Assembly: GCA_003248935.1 (NCBI GenBank)
Contig: QFQF01000009.1
Span: 62,001 to 126,000, forward strand
Source of the DNA: Sphingobium sp.
GTDB taxonomy: Bacteria > Pseudomonadota > Alphaproteobacteria > Sphingomonadales > Sphingomonadaceae
Length of the DNA: 64,000 bases
Direction of reading: 5' to 3'
Positions 43,800 through 51,917 of this stretch are shown one piece after another (the stretch's first letter is position 1; the number at the start of each line of letters is the position of its first letter). The notes under the pieces were generated by a model. The model did not search any database and was not told the DNA's origin. It was given only the letters and a program-made list of their open reading frames with translations. The translations under genes were made by a program, and so were the position numbers.

Positions 43800-44105
43800 A
43801 TGCCCCGCGACACCGACGGCTTCGTCCCGGAACCGGAAGACAATAGCGAACAGGACGACGCCGGGCAGGCGCAGGACGTGGCGCGGGACGCACGCACGCT
43901 GGGTACCGACCTGTCGGAAGAAAGTGTGCGCGGCGGGCGGAGCGACCGGACCAGCCTGATCCCCGACGACGTGCCCGATCTCGTCGAGAAGATGAACGAG
44001 ATGCAGCGCAGCGGGCGGATCGACAACGACGCCTATTATGGCGAGCCCATGATGGACGATGAAGACGGCTGGCTGGGCGATACCGAAGGCGACGACGACG
44101 AATAG
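43800..44105 (+). CDS. Small acidic protein, function unknown
   Basis: A 101-residue highly acidic protein, ending in a run of Asp/Glu (GDTEGDDDE). It has no membrane segment or signal. A motif SLIPDDVPDLVEKMNEM (about 53-69) is probably the conserved core. I chose ATG 43800 as AAGGA lies about 8 bases upstream; an ATG at 43791 directly abuts that motif. It is convergent with the HAD gene. Function unknown. Confidence 0.65.
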   Translation: MPRDTDGFVPEPEDNSEQDDAGQAQDVARDARTLGTDLSEESVRGGRSDRTSLIPDDVPDLVEKMNEMQRSGRIDNDAYYGEPMMDDEDGWLGDTEGDDDE

Positions 44106-44130
44106 GCAGCCTTGTGCAGAAGAGGCCCGC

Positions 44131-44832
44131 CTAACCGGTGATCGCGTCGATCCAGCCGGGCAATTCCGCCAGCCTGTCGAGTTGCCGGAAGCGGGGATGG
44201 GTGTCCGGCGGCGGCGGCGCATGTTCATGGCCCCACGCGCCCTCCTGGGGCACGAACGCGGCCCATGCGCCGGCCTCCAGCGCGGGCAGCACGTCGGAAC
44301 GCATGGAATCCCCGGCCATCACCGCACGATCGGCCCGCACCTCATAACGGTCGAACAGGCGGCGGAAGGTGTCTGATGTCTTGTCGCTGACAATCTCGAT
44401 GCCGGCGAAGCGATCTCCCAGGCCGGAAGCGGCAAGCTTCGCCTCCTGATGCAGCAGATCCCCCTTTGTCACGAGGACCAGACGCCCGCGATCGGCCAGC
44501 GCGTCGAGCGTATCCTCGATATCGTCGAACAGTTCGACGGGATGCGCGAGCAGGCGACGTCCGGCCTCCAGTATTTCGGCGATCAGACCAACCGGCAAAG
44601 GATCTCCGACGAGTTCGACGGCCGTCTCCACCATCGAAAGCGTGAAGCCCTTCGCGCCATAGCCATAGAGGCGCAAATTCCGCCCTTCGCACGTCGCGAG
44701 CCGCTCCCGCGTAACATCCGCGTCGGCGAACGGCCGGAGCATCGCTGCTAGCGCCTCCTCCGTAGCATTGAAATGACGCATATTGTGCCAGAGCGTATCG
44801 TCGGCATCGAGGCAGATGAGATCGAGAGCCAT
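44131..44832 (-). CDS. HAD-superfamily hydrolase
   Basis: A 233-residue phosphatase-like protein. The nucleophile motif DLICLDADDTLWHN has the Asp pair (DxD at about 8-10), motif II/III are LVLVTKGD (about 108-115) and the Lys in VSDKTS, and motif IV is AVMAGDSMRSDVLPALEAG (about 174-192). The helical cap between residues 20 and 90 suggests a small phosphorylated metabolite. The immediate substrate is unknown. It is the last intact gene before the conjugative-element scar. Confidence 0.85.
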   Translation of the reverse strand: MALDLICLDADDTLWHNMRHFNATEEALAAMLRPFADADVTRERLATCEGRNLRLYGYGAKGFTLSMVETAVELVGDPLPVGLIAEILEAGRRLLAHPVELFDDIEDTLDALADRGRLVLVTKGDLLHQEAKLAASGLGDRFAGIEIVSDKTSDTFRRLFDRYEVRADRAVMAGDSMRSDVLPALEAGAWAAFVPQEGAWGHEHAPPPPDTHPRFRQLDRLAELPGWIDAITG

Positions 44833-44881
44833 GCCAGCCCTTGTAGTGGAGTCGCGCATGCGCCGGAAGGGGGAGCGCGCG

Positions 44882-45502
44882 TCATCTGCGGCCGGCTCCG
44901 TGCTTGGTTGGTATTGGGATTGAACACCTAATGGTGCCGAGCCCCAGCCGACCAAAATTCTCGAGCGCGGCGGCGAGAAATTGCTGAGCATATGTGATCC
45001 ACTGGTCATGTGCGCAGCGCCGATCGAATGGGTTGAGGATGACATCGCCGGGCTCGAAGAAGGCACTCATCGCAGCGCCGTCCGGGTCGGCGACAACCTG
45101 GCGATCGCCGCGCCGGATCGCGTCGGCCATGAGCGCCCGCAATGCCGTCGACTTGCCGGAGCCGGTCGCGCCGATAGCAGCAACGTGCATCGTCTCGTCC
45201 TCACGCGATAGCGGCACTCCCGCCAACGTCACGCTACCCATCAGCCGCGCCTTGAGCCGGCCCCCACGCTGGCCGGTGAAGGCACCCAGGCGCGTGCCGC
45301 ACGGAGGGCCTTCGCCTGATCGCTGTTCGCAGGATCGGCGCTGCGGCCTGCGTGCGCCGCCTTGGCAGGTGCCGCGGTTCTTGCGCGCGTATCGCTTTGA
45401 TCCTTGCCGGCATCGCGGCCGGTTCCTGCTTCGCGTGCATCGCCCGCACCATTCGGCGCCGGCTGCTGCTCCCTGAGCGGGCACGCGTTCCTCGCTGGTC
45501 CG
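44882..45502 (-). pseudogene. TraD-like type IV coupling protein fragment (decayed)
   Basis: Remnant of a conjugative coupling ATPase. From about 45241 leftwards the frame reads MGSVTLAGVPLSRE, then GATGSGKST (Walker A, about 45172-45146) and VVADPDGAA, as in TraD/VirD4-type proteins. After NPFDRRC the sequence jumps to AHDQWITYAQQFLAAALEN, implying an internal deletion, and then ends at 44882 with no homology. The membrane N-terminus and the Walker B part are missing. The stretch 45250-45500 is a low-complexity scrambled region whose parent gene I cannot name. Confidence 0.65.
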
Positions 45503-46243
45503 ACCATAGACGCCGCGGAAGAAGAGGTCGGGATCGCCGTTGGGCAACCGGCCCGCCTCGATCGGATGGGTATCATCGACCAGGAACAGGAAGATGTCGC
45601 GATCGCTCGCGTAGAGCGTGGTCGTATCCTTGGTCACCTCGACGAACGGGTTGTGGGTCATGGTTTACCAGTCGAGCAGGCCGGGCATCTTTCAACGCGT
45701 GTCGCCGGTGCCGTCGCCGGCGATCTTCATGACCGCAGCGACCAGTTCATGATCCCAGATGCGGCCATAGTCCGGGCCGGTGACGACGCGCAGTTCGATC
45801 CGGCCATCGTCGGTCTCAAGGGTCTTCATGAGCTCTGCGCGATGCGAGAGCAGGCCGTGCTGTATGTTGATGCCGGCAAGCGGCGCGGGCAGCTGTCGGA
45901 GATAGCCAGCGGGCGCGTCGACGAGGTTGCAGAGCTGGCCGAACGACCAATGGGTTGGCGTGATCGGTTCGTCGCGGCCGGGCACGAGCAGCGCCAGTCG
46001 TTCGGTATCGTCGCGGCTCGCTTCGACCCGGACATCGCGGGTTTCGATCGTTCGTGCGGTGGCGCGCTCGGCTCGGGCTTTGACCGCAGCGTGGAGCGAG
46101 GACAGCGAAAGGAAGCGTTCGTCGTCGGGACGCGAGAACCACTCCGAGGAAACGCGGCCGATGCGCTGTCCGCGGGAGATATCAACCTTGTAGCCCGCCG
46201 AAACCGGCCTGGACGTGTCGGATTGCGTGAGGATCGTCGCCAT
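45503..46243 (-). pseudogene. DUF932 plasmid/phage-type protein, inactivated by two nonsense codons
   Basis: Starts with MATILTQSDTSRPVSAGYKV and contains RVVTGPDYGRIWDHELVAAV, matching the DUF932 (TIGR03299-like) proteins carried by plasmids and conjugative elements. The frame is broken by TGA at 45692-45694, in a place where relatives have Trp, and by TAA at 45665-45667. Beyond both stops the same frame continues with PFVEVTKDTTTLYASDRD and NGDPDLFFRGVY, then homology ends near 45503. There is no frameshift, only two nonsense codons and a truncated 3' end. Confidence 0.75.
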
Positions 46244-46538
46244 GGGTAATCTCCGCGACGGGCGCCGAGAGCCTCTCTCTTAAACCTTACCTGTCACGGG
46301 AATTCCGGCTTCCTCTCACTCTCTGGGGCGTTGCGGGGGCAAAGCCGCCCGCAGAAGGGGTCCGTCGCGACTGCGGCGCGACGGCAGGGGAAGGCATTCC
46401 CCTCACACAACGACGCATGTTGCACCGAACACACTACTATATGCCGGAATTACCTCCCTATTACGTCTGGTCATCGCGAGGATGAAGTAATAGGCCGCCC
46501 CCGAAGGGATAGTTAAGCCATTGATATACGGGTAAAAA

Positions 46539-46613
<75 letters not shown>

Positions 46614-46728
46614 ATACCATATGCCGGGGACTGCCCCCCGCGCATCGGAAGCGCGCCTATGGCCCCGACCATGGGCGATTGTCAAGGCGGCTTGCAGGCC
46701 CTTGGTACATTTGGCTAAGCGCTAAGCG

Positions 46729-46866
46729 ATGAGCCCGCAAGAAGAGGAACGCCGTCGCCGTCTGGCGCAATCGCTGCGCGAAAATCTGCGCCGCCGCAAA
46801 AGTCAGGCGCGGGAAAGCGCGACCGTTGATAGCGATACGCCACGCCCGGCCCCGGACGAGGTCTGA
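46729..46866 (+). CDS. Small basic/acidic mixed-charge protein (45 residues)
   Basis: A 45-codon reading frame encoding MSPQEEERRRRLAQSLRENL followed by RRRKSQARESATVDSDTP and ending APDEV. The strongly charged helix (about 3-27) is like small conserved proteins I associate with sphingomonad genomes. The ribosome site is weak. It begins 115 bases from the tRNA-Thr gene, on the opposite strand. Function unknown; coding is supported by composition and codon use only. Confidence 0.5.
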   Translation: MSPQEEERRRRLAQSLRENLRRRKSQARESATVDSDTPRPAPDEV

Positions 46867-46907
46867 CACGACGGCCTGTCGCGGCATATATCTGTCGTCC
46901 GGATGCA

Positions 46908-47552
46908 TTACCGGTTTCTGGCCTGCTCTTTTTGTTCGGTTTGCCAGACCGTGTCGCCCGACTGCCAGTCCTGGGGGCAACCGGTGCAATCCTTCATCCA
47001 GGCGTCCTGGAACACGGCGAAGCGAATGCGCACGCTTTCCATGACAGCCTGTTCCAGATTGGCCTCGTAGAATTTCGTTTCCATGAGGTCGGCATGGACG
47101 AGCTTTGCACGGCGCAGGCTTGCGCCTTTCAGCAATGCCTTCTCCAGGGTCGCGGCCGTCAGGTCGGCATCGTCGAAATTCGCATAGCCCGCACGCGCGA
47201 ATGTCAGCGTGGCCCCTCTCAGATCCGCGCCGTTCAGTTGCGCGCCGTTGAGGAATGTCATCGAAAGATCGGCACCGTCCAGCTCCGCCTCACGCAGATC
47301 GGCACCGGTCAGATTCGCGTGATGCAGGTCCGCGCGAGACAGCTTGGCGCCACGCAGGTCGGCGCCGGTGAGGTCGGCATTGGCCAGATCGGCGAAACGC
47401 AGATCCGCTCCGGGACATTTCGCGCGCGGCGCGATCGTGCAATCCCCCACGATCCAGGGAGAAGGCCGTTCCTCGACATTCACGATGACCTGCTGGGCAT
47501 GCGCGGGCAATGACGCAAGGAACAGGGGGGCAAGCAGATGGATGACGCGCAT
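46908..47552 (-). CDS. Exported pentapeptide-repeat protein
   Basis: A 214-residue protein with a signal peptide (about 1-19, ending SLPAHA) and a run of about twenty pentapeptide repeats A(D/N)LxxA from about 50 to 175 (for instance ADLTGADLRGAKLSRADLHH). The four Cys residues (C38, C45, and CTGC near 192-195) might form disulfides. Such repeats fold into a right-handed quadrilateral beta-helix used for protein or surface interaction. The role here is unknown. It is convergent with the 45-residue gene. Confidence 0.85.
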   Translation of the reverse strand: MRVIHLLAPLFLASLPAHAQQVIVNVEERPSPWIVGDCTIAPRAKCPGADLRFADLANADLTGADLRGAKLSRADLHHANLTGADLREAELDGADLSMTFLNGAQLNGADLRGATLTFARAGYANFDDADLTAATLEKALLKGASLRRAKLVHADLMETKFYEANLEQAVMESVRIRFAVFQDAWMKDCTGCPQDWQSGDTVWQTEQKEQARNR

Positions 47553-47630
47553 GGACTGATCCGATCAAGCGAGGATAGCACCGCCCGGACCGATCGACAT
47601 GGGAGGCAAGCGATCGATCCGGGCGACTGG

Positions 47631-47653
47631 CGCGGGGTTGTGCCGACCCCGCG
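47631..47653. terminator. Terminator-like hairpin after the PQQ dehydrogenase gene
   Basis: CGCGGGGT (47631-47638) pairs with ACCCCGCG (47646-47653) over a 7-base loop, 9 bases after the stop codon of the dehydrogenase on the minus strand. It lacks a T-run. Confidence 0.45.
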
Positions 47654-47662
47654 CGTGTTCCG

Positions 47663-49534
47663 TCAGACTTCCGGCAGTTCGAATACCCAGAACGAGCCGC
47701 CCTGGCTGACCGTCTTGGTGAGGTCGGCCATGTCTCCGCCCCACAATGGCACCGCGCCGCCATAGCCGGAGGCAAGCCCGATATACTGCTTGCCCTCGCT
47801 CTCCCAGGTGATCGGCACGGAGACCACGCCGGACCCCGTCTGGAACTTCCACAGTTCCTCGCCGGTCTTCGCGTTGAAGATCTTGACGTAACCGTCGCTG
47901 GTGCCCTGGATGACGATATTGCCCTTGGTGGTCACGTTGCCGCCCCACAGAGGCAGCGGTTCCTTGGCTTCCCAGGCGATCTTGCCGGTCTTCGGGTCCA
48001 TCGCGCGCAGCACGCCGACATGATCGTCAAACTGCTTGCGGATGCGGAAACCCTGACCCAGATAGGCCGCGCCCTTGTTGTAGGTGACGTGCTCCGTCCA
48101 GTAATCCTCCGACCAGTCGTTGGACGGAATATAGAAGAGCCCGGTCCCCGGATTGTAGGACATGGGCATCCAGTTCGTGCCGCCCAGGAAGTTGGGCGTG
48201 ACCTTGATCACTTCACCCTTGTCCTTGCCTTCTGCGGGCGGCGGCGGGCGCTGGCCCGGGTTTTCGATCGGCCGGCCGTTGGCCACATCCCAGCCGCTGG
48301 CCCAGCTGATGCCCGGCACGAACGGATAGATGCCGAGCGCCGATCCCTTCTGCTTGCTGATCTTGCCGTCGCGCTTGGTCAGCTTGTCGAGGTCGGTCAG
48401 GAAGAAATAGCCGTTGCGGTCGGCATGGGCGCCGGCGCGGATCGTCTTGCCATTCCGTTCCAGATCGAACAGCACGATCGGGTTGTTGCCGGAAAAGTCC
48501 CATGCGTCGTTGGGCGTGTGCTGGAAGAAGCCCACCGGTTCGCCCGTAGACGGTTCGATATAGACCTGTCCCGACGTGTAGAGGCTGTCGCCCGGCGAAC
48601 GCTTCCACGTGTTCCAGGGTGCCGGGTTGCCGGTGCCGATGATGATCGTGTTGGTCTTTTCGTCATAGCTGGCCGACTGCCATGGTGCGCCACCGCCGTG
48701 GTTCCAGGCCTCGACCTTCTTGCCGTCCTTGTCGTTCGGCCAGCTCGGCGCCTTGGGATCGCCAGTGAACGAGGAAGGCTTGCCGTTCAGCCGTCCCTGA
48801 TGCCCCTCGACCATCGGGCGCATCCAGATTTCCTCGCCGGTATCGGGATCGCGCGCGTACAATTCCCCCACCACGCCGAACTCATCGCCCGACGACCCGT
48901 GGATCAGCATGACCCGACCGGTCTTCTTGTCCTTCACGATGGTCGGCGCGCCGGTCATCGTATAGCCGGCCTTGTGATCCTGGAATTTCTTGTTCCACAC
49001 GACCTTGCCGGTCTTGCGGTCCAGCGCCACCATGCCGGCGTCCAGCGTGCCGAAGAATATCTTGTCGCCGTAAATGGCCGCGCCGCGATTGACCACGTCG
49101 CAGCAGGGGCGAATGTCGTCGGGCAGACGCGCGGTGTAGGACCAGATCTTCTTGCCCGACTTCATGTCCAGCGCGAAGACGCGGCTGTAAGACCCGGTGA
49201 CGTAGATGACGCCGTCATAGATCAGCGCCTGGCTTTCCTGCCCGCGCTGACGTTCGTCGCCGAAGGAGAACACCCATTTGGGTACCACCTTCTTCGCATT
49301 GTCGGCATTGATCTGATCGAGCGCGCTGTAGCGCTGCGCTTTCACGCCGAGGCCGTACATCAGCACGTTGTCGGTGCTGCTGTCGTCGTTCAGGATATCG
49401 TCCCAGGTTACGCCGGGCAGCTTGAACTCATGCTTCTGCGCCGCAGACTGACCCGTAGCCGGCCCCTGCGCGATCATCCCGACCACCGCCATCGCCGTGA
49501 CCGAAACCAGCCGACGCCCCCGTCTTCCCATCAT
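47663..49534 (-). CDS. PQQ-dependent alcohol dehydrogenase (methanol/ethanol family)
   Basis: A 623-residue periplasmic quinoprotein. A signal peptide (about 1-30) precedes an eight-bladed propeller. The vicinal disulfide CC is at residues 144-145 (RPCCDVVNRGAA), and family motifs such as GTGNPAPWN and WDFSGNNPIVLFDLE are present. There is no C-terminal cytochrome domain, so electrons must pass to a separate cytochrome c. I could not decide Ca versus lanthanide use by eye. The start at 49534 has AAAGGAGG 5 bases upstream. The two-component system encoded just upstream is the likely regulator, and an 18-bp palindrome lies between. Confidence 0.9.
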   Translation of the reverse strand: MMGRRGRRLVSVTAMAVVGMIAQGPATGQSAAQKHEFKLPGVTWDDILNDDSSTDNVLMYGLGVKAQRYSALDQINADNAKKVVPKWVFSFGDERQRGQESQALIYDGVIYVTGSYSRVFALDMKSGKKIWSYTARLPDDIRPCCDVVNRGAAIYGDKIFFGTLDAGMVALDRKTGKVVWNKKFQDHKAGYTMTGAPTIVKDKKTGRVMLIHGSSGDEFGVVGELYARDPDTGEEIWMRPMVEGHQGRLNGKPSSFTGDPKAPSWPNDKDGKKVEAWNHGGGAPWQSASYDEKTNTIIIGTGNPAPWNTWKRSPGDSLYTSGQVYIEPSTGEPVGFFQHTPNDAWDFSGNNPIVLFDLERNGKTIRAGAHADRNGYFFLTDLDKLTKRDGKISKQKGSALGIYPFVPGISWASGWDVANGRPIENPGQRPPPPAEGKDKGEVIKVTPNFLGGTNWMPMSYNPGTGLFYIPSNDWSEDYWTEHVTYNKGAAYLGQGFRIRKQFDDHVGVLRAMDPKTGKIAWEAKEPLPLWGGNVTTKGNIVIQGTSDGYVKIFNAKTGEELWKFQTGSGVVSVPITWESEGKQYIGLASGYGGAVPLWGGDMADLTKTVSQGGSFWVFELPEV

Positions 49535-49616
49535 CGCATCCTCCTTTATCGGAGCGGCCTTCACCGCTTGCAGGAGGAAGAGTAAGCGAGGCTTTGTGAG
49601 ATGGTCTTGAACGCTT

Positions 49617-49634
49617 TCTGAGAAGCTTCTCAGA
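49617..49634. promoter_or_regulatory. Perfect 18-bp palindrome between response regulator and dehydrogenase
   Basis: TCTGAGAAGCTTCTCAGA is fully self-complementary. It lies just after the response-regulator stop codon and 83 bases before the dehydrogenase start on the same strand. It could be an operator or the end structure of the upstream transcript. Confidence 0.55.
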
Positions 49635-49639
49635 CTTGC

Positions 49640-50320
49640 TTATGCTTTGGTCCCATGACGCAGCGTGAAACCCACGCCCCGAACGGTCGCGATTTCCGGC
49701 GCTCCGGCATGCTTCGTCAAACGACGCCGCAGATAGCCGATATAGACATCGACCGCATTTTCCGTGACATCCGCCTCCCGGCCCCAGACGTCGTCCAGTA
49801 TCTGGTTGCGCGTCACGACCTGCCCGTGCTGCCGGGCGAGATAGTGCAAAAGGTCGAACTCGCGTCGGCTGAGGTCCAGCCCGTTCTCGTCGATCGTCGC
49901 GCGCCGCGCCTTGCTGTCCAGCGCGAGGGTGCCGACGATCAATCGCTCCGCCCCACCCGACGCGCCACGCCGGATCATGACCGAAAGCCGCGCCAGCAAT
50001 TCCTCGAATGAAAACGGCTTCGTCAGATAATCGTCCGCACCACACCGGAACCCTTCCAGCCTCTCGTCCAGGCTGGAACGGGCCGTGAGCATGCAGATTG
50101 GAATGTCGACGCCCTTCTCCCGCGCTTCCCGGCACAGATCAGCCCCATCGGCATCGGGCAACCCCAGGTCGAGAATGGCGGCATGGAACAACCCCGATGC
50201 GAGCCGGGCCTGCGCCCGCCGGCCGGACGTCTGCCACTCAACCGCATAGCCCTCCGCCATCAGGCCGCGATGCATGAAGCGGCCGATGCCGGGATCGTCT
50301 TCCACCAGCAGGATGTTCAT
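49640..50320 (-). CDS. OmpR-type response regulator
   Basis: A 226-residue two-component regulator. The receiver domain has the acidic pair D8-D9, phosphoacceptor D51 (ILDLGLPD) and KPF Lys (about 100). The C-terminal winged helix (about 125-222) contains SRREFDLLHYLARQHGQVVT and VDVYIGYLRRRL. The ATG overlaps the stop of the histidine kinase gene (ATGA), and the next gene downstream is the PQQ dehydrogenase. It probably controls that gene in response to an alcohol or related signal; that is inference. Confidence 0.92.
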   Translation of the reverse strand: MNILLVEDDPGIGRFMHRGLMAEGYAVEWQTSGRRAQARLASGLFHAAILDLGLPDADGADLCREAREKGVDIPICMLTARSSLDERLEGFRCGADDYLTKPFSFEELLARLSVMIRRGASGGAERLIVGTLALDSKARRATIDENGLDLSRREFDLLHYLARQHGQVVTRNQILDDVWGREADVTENAVDVYIGYLRRRLTKHAGAPEIATVRGVGFTLRHGTKA

Positions 50321-51777
50321 GCCGCTGTCGGGAACGTGAGCGATACGCACAGGCCTTCTCCTTCCCCGCACTCCCCCGCCGGGCGATTGCGTGCCGAAAT
50401 GACGCCGCGATGCGCCTCGGTGATCCAGCGGGCCAGCGAAAGCCCCAATCCCGTACCACCGAGGCTTCGCCCGCTCGCGGTCTGCACATAGGGGTCAAAG
50501 ATGCGGTCCAGATCGTCCGGGGCGACTCCGGGGCCGTTGTCGGCGATCACGATGGCATGATGCCCTTTCCGCCTTTCCGCGCTGATGCGGATCGTCGCGC
50601 CGGGCGGAGAGAATTTGACGCCATTGTCGATGATCGCGACCAGCGCCTGCTGCAATCGGTCGGGGTCGCCCCGGAAGGGAATGGCCCTTCCAAGGCCGAC
50701 AGCCTCCAGCCGAACGCCGCTGTTGCTGGCGAAGGACGCTGCCGTGCGGGCGGCCCGGCGGGCGAGTTGGGCAAGGTCGACGGGTTCGCTGCGCAGGGAC
50801 AGCGCGCCATTGTCCGCCCGCGCGAGCGCCATTAGATCGTCCAGGCGCCGATGCAGGAAGATATTGCTGTCAAGAATATGCTGCAGGGAATCCCGTAAAG
50901 CCGCCTCTCCACCGTCCAACCGCAGGGCAATCTCGGCCTCGCCTCGCATGACCGTGACAGGCGTCCGCAGTTCATGGCTGACCTTCGACAGGAACAGCCG
51001 CCGTCGCTCGTCGGTCGCGGCGAGGAGGTGGTTGGCCTCCTCCAGTTCGGTTGTGCGTCTGGCTATCCGCTCCTCTATGCTGCGGACCATGCCGTTGAAA
51101 TGGTGGATAAGCCGGCGCATCTCCTTCAGGCCGGTTGCTTCGACCCGCGTCGGCGCCAGTTCATCCGCCACGTCACAGGTCGCACGCACCAGCCGGTCGA
51201 GGGGCGCGACAAGACCGCGCCAGAGAAACAGGCCGATCGCCGCGAGCAAAGCGGTCAGCGCGAATATGGTGATGCAGATCAGACGCCAGCTTTGCTGCCG
51301 GACGGCCAACGCCTGGCCTTCCGCCTGTTCCGCCTCAGCATTCTCGCGCGCGGCAATGGCATGCGACAATGCACGTGCGCCTTCGACATGACCGGCCGTC
51401 GTGCCCGACTGTGTCAGCATGAGCAGGCGTTGGGCTTCGCGCAGTTCCAGCCGCTGATCGTTCTGGGCCTGCGCATCGTCACCGATCAGTGCCCGCTCTT
51501 CCTCAATACTGGCGAGATAGGCCAATGCCGTGCGTTTGATATCGTCCTGCTTGCGCATGTCGTTCGCAGACGGCCCGCGCGCAGCATAGGCGGTATCCGC
51601 CTCCAGCCGCGTGACAAGCAACGCCTGCCGGCGCGCCATGTCCGAACGGGCGGCCAACGCTTCGTTGGCATCCTGAAGCCAGAGCATGATTGCGGCGAGA
51701 AGCAGCAGACCCAATGTCATCGCGCCGAAGCCGATGAGGAAAAGGGTACGAAAGGCTATGGGATGCTTGCCCGGCAC
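50317..51777 (-). CDS. Sensor histidine kinase
   Basis: A 486-residue membrane kinase. Two membrane helices (about 10-33 and 167-187) enclose a periplasmic region rich in helices (about 35-165), followed by a HAMP domain (about 188-240), the dimerisation/phosphoacceptor helix with H268 (SKVSHELRTPVTVMRGEAEI) and an ATPase domain with N (IDNGVKFSPPG), G1 (IADNGPGVAPDDLDRIFD) and GTGLGLSL. It overlaps its response regulator by 4 bases. Signal unknown. Confidence 0.92.
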   Translation of the reverse strand: MPGKHPIAFRTLFLIGFGAMTLGLLLLAAIMLWLQDANEALAARSDMARRQALLVTRLEADTAYAARGPSANDMRKQDDIKRTALAYLASIEEERALIGDDAQAQNDQRLELREAQRLLMLTQSGTTAGHVEGARALSHAIAARENAEAEQAEGQALAVRQQSWRLICITIFALTALLAAIGLFLWRGLVAPLDRLVRATCDVADELAPTRVEATGLKEMRRLIHHFNGMVRSIEERIARRTTELEEANHLLAATDERRRLFLSKVSHELRTPVTVMRGEAEIALRLDGGEAALRDSLQHILDSNIFLHRRLDDLMALARADNGALSLRSEPVDLAQLARRAARTAASFASNSGVRLEAVGLGRAIPFRGDPDRLQQALVAIIDNGVKFSPPGATIRISAERRKGHHAIVIADNGPGVAPDDLDRIFDPYVQTASGRSLGGTGLGLSLARWITEAHRGVISARNRPAGECGEGEGLCVSLTFPTAA

Positions 51778-51844
51778 AGGCGACGTTCTTCCCCTCCCGT
51801 CGGCGATCCGACATGGGATGGGAGACTAGGGCAGCCGCTTGGCA

Positions 51845-51874
51845 GGCGGCATTGGCCTTTGGTACAATACCGCC
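51845..51874. repeat. Inverted repeat upstream of the histidine kinase gene
   Basis: GGCGGCATTG (51845-51854) and CAATACCGCC (51865-51874) pair at nine of ten positions across a 10-base loop. It lies in the 140-base gap between the LLM monooxygenase stop and the kinase start, both on the minus strand, so it may act as a terminator or promoter element. Confidence 0.4.
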
Positions 51875-51917
51875 TGACGCACCCTGAGCCTGGGTCACTG
51901 CGACGGACCGTCGCGCA

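Larger units (their letters stand above)
44882..46538. mobile_element. Scar of an integrative/conjugative element beside tRNA-Thr
   Basis: The stretch between the HAD gene and the 3' end of tRNA-Thr holds only a TraD-like fragment, a DUF932 pseudogene with two nonsense codons, and about 290 bases (46244-46538) with nothing I recognise. Elements of this kind usually insert at tRNA 3' ends. I looked for a second copy of the tRNA 3' end near 44840-44960 and did not find one, so one attachment site may have been lost. No integrase or relaxase is left. Confidence 0.6.

Noticed and set aside
44833..44960. A second attachment site (direct repeat of the tRNA-Thr 3' end) at the far edge of the scar
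   Set aside because: A run GGGATTGAACACC near 44917 is slightly like the tRNA T-arm, but the match is too short and broken to count.
45661..45700. A frameshift in the DUF932 gene
   Set aside because: The reading frame is the same on both sides; the break is due to two nonsense codons (TGA and TAA), not an insertion or deletion.
47663..49534. Calling the PQQ dehydrogenase lanthanide-dependent (XoxF/PedH-like)
   Set aside because: The deciding Asp near the active site needs an alignment that I could not make reliably by eye.
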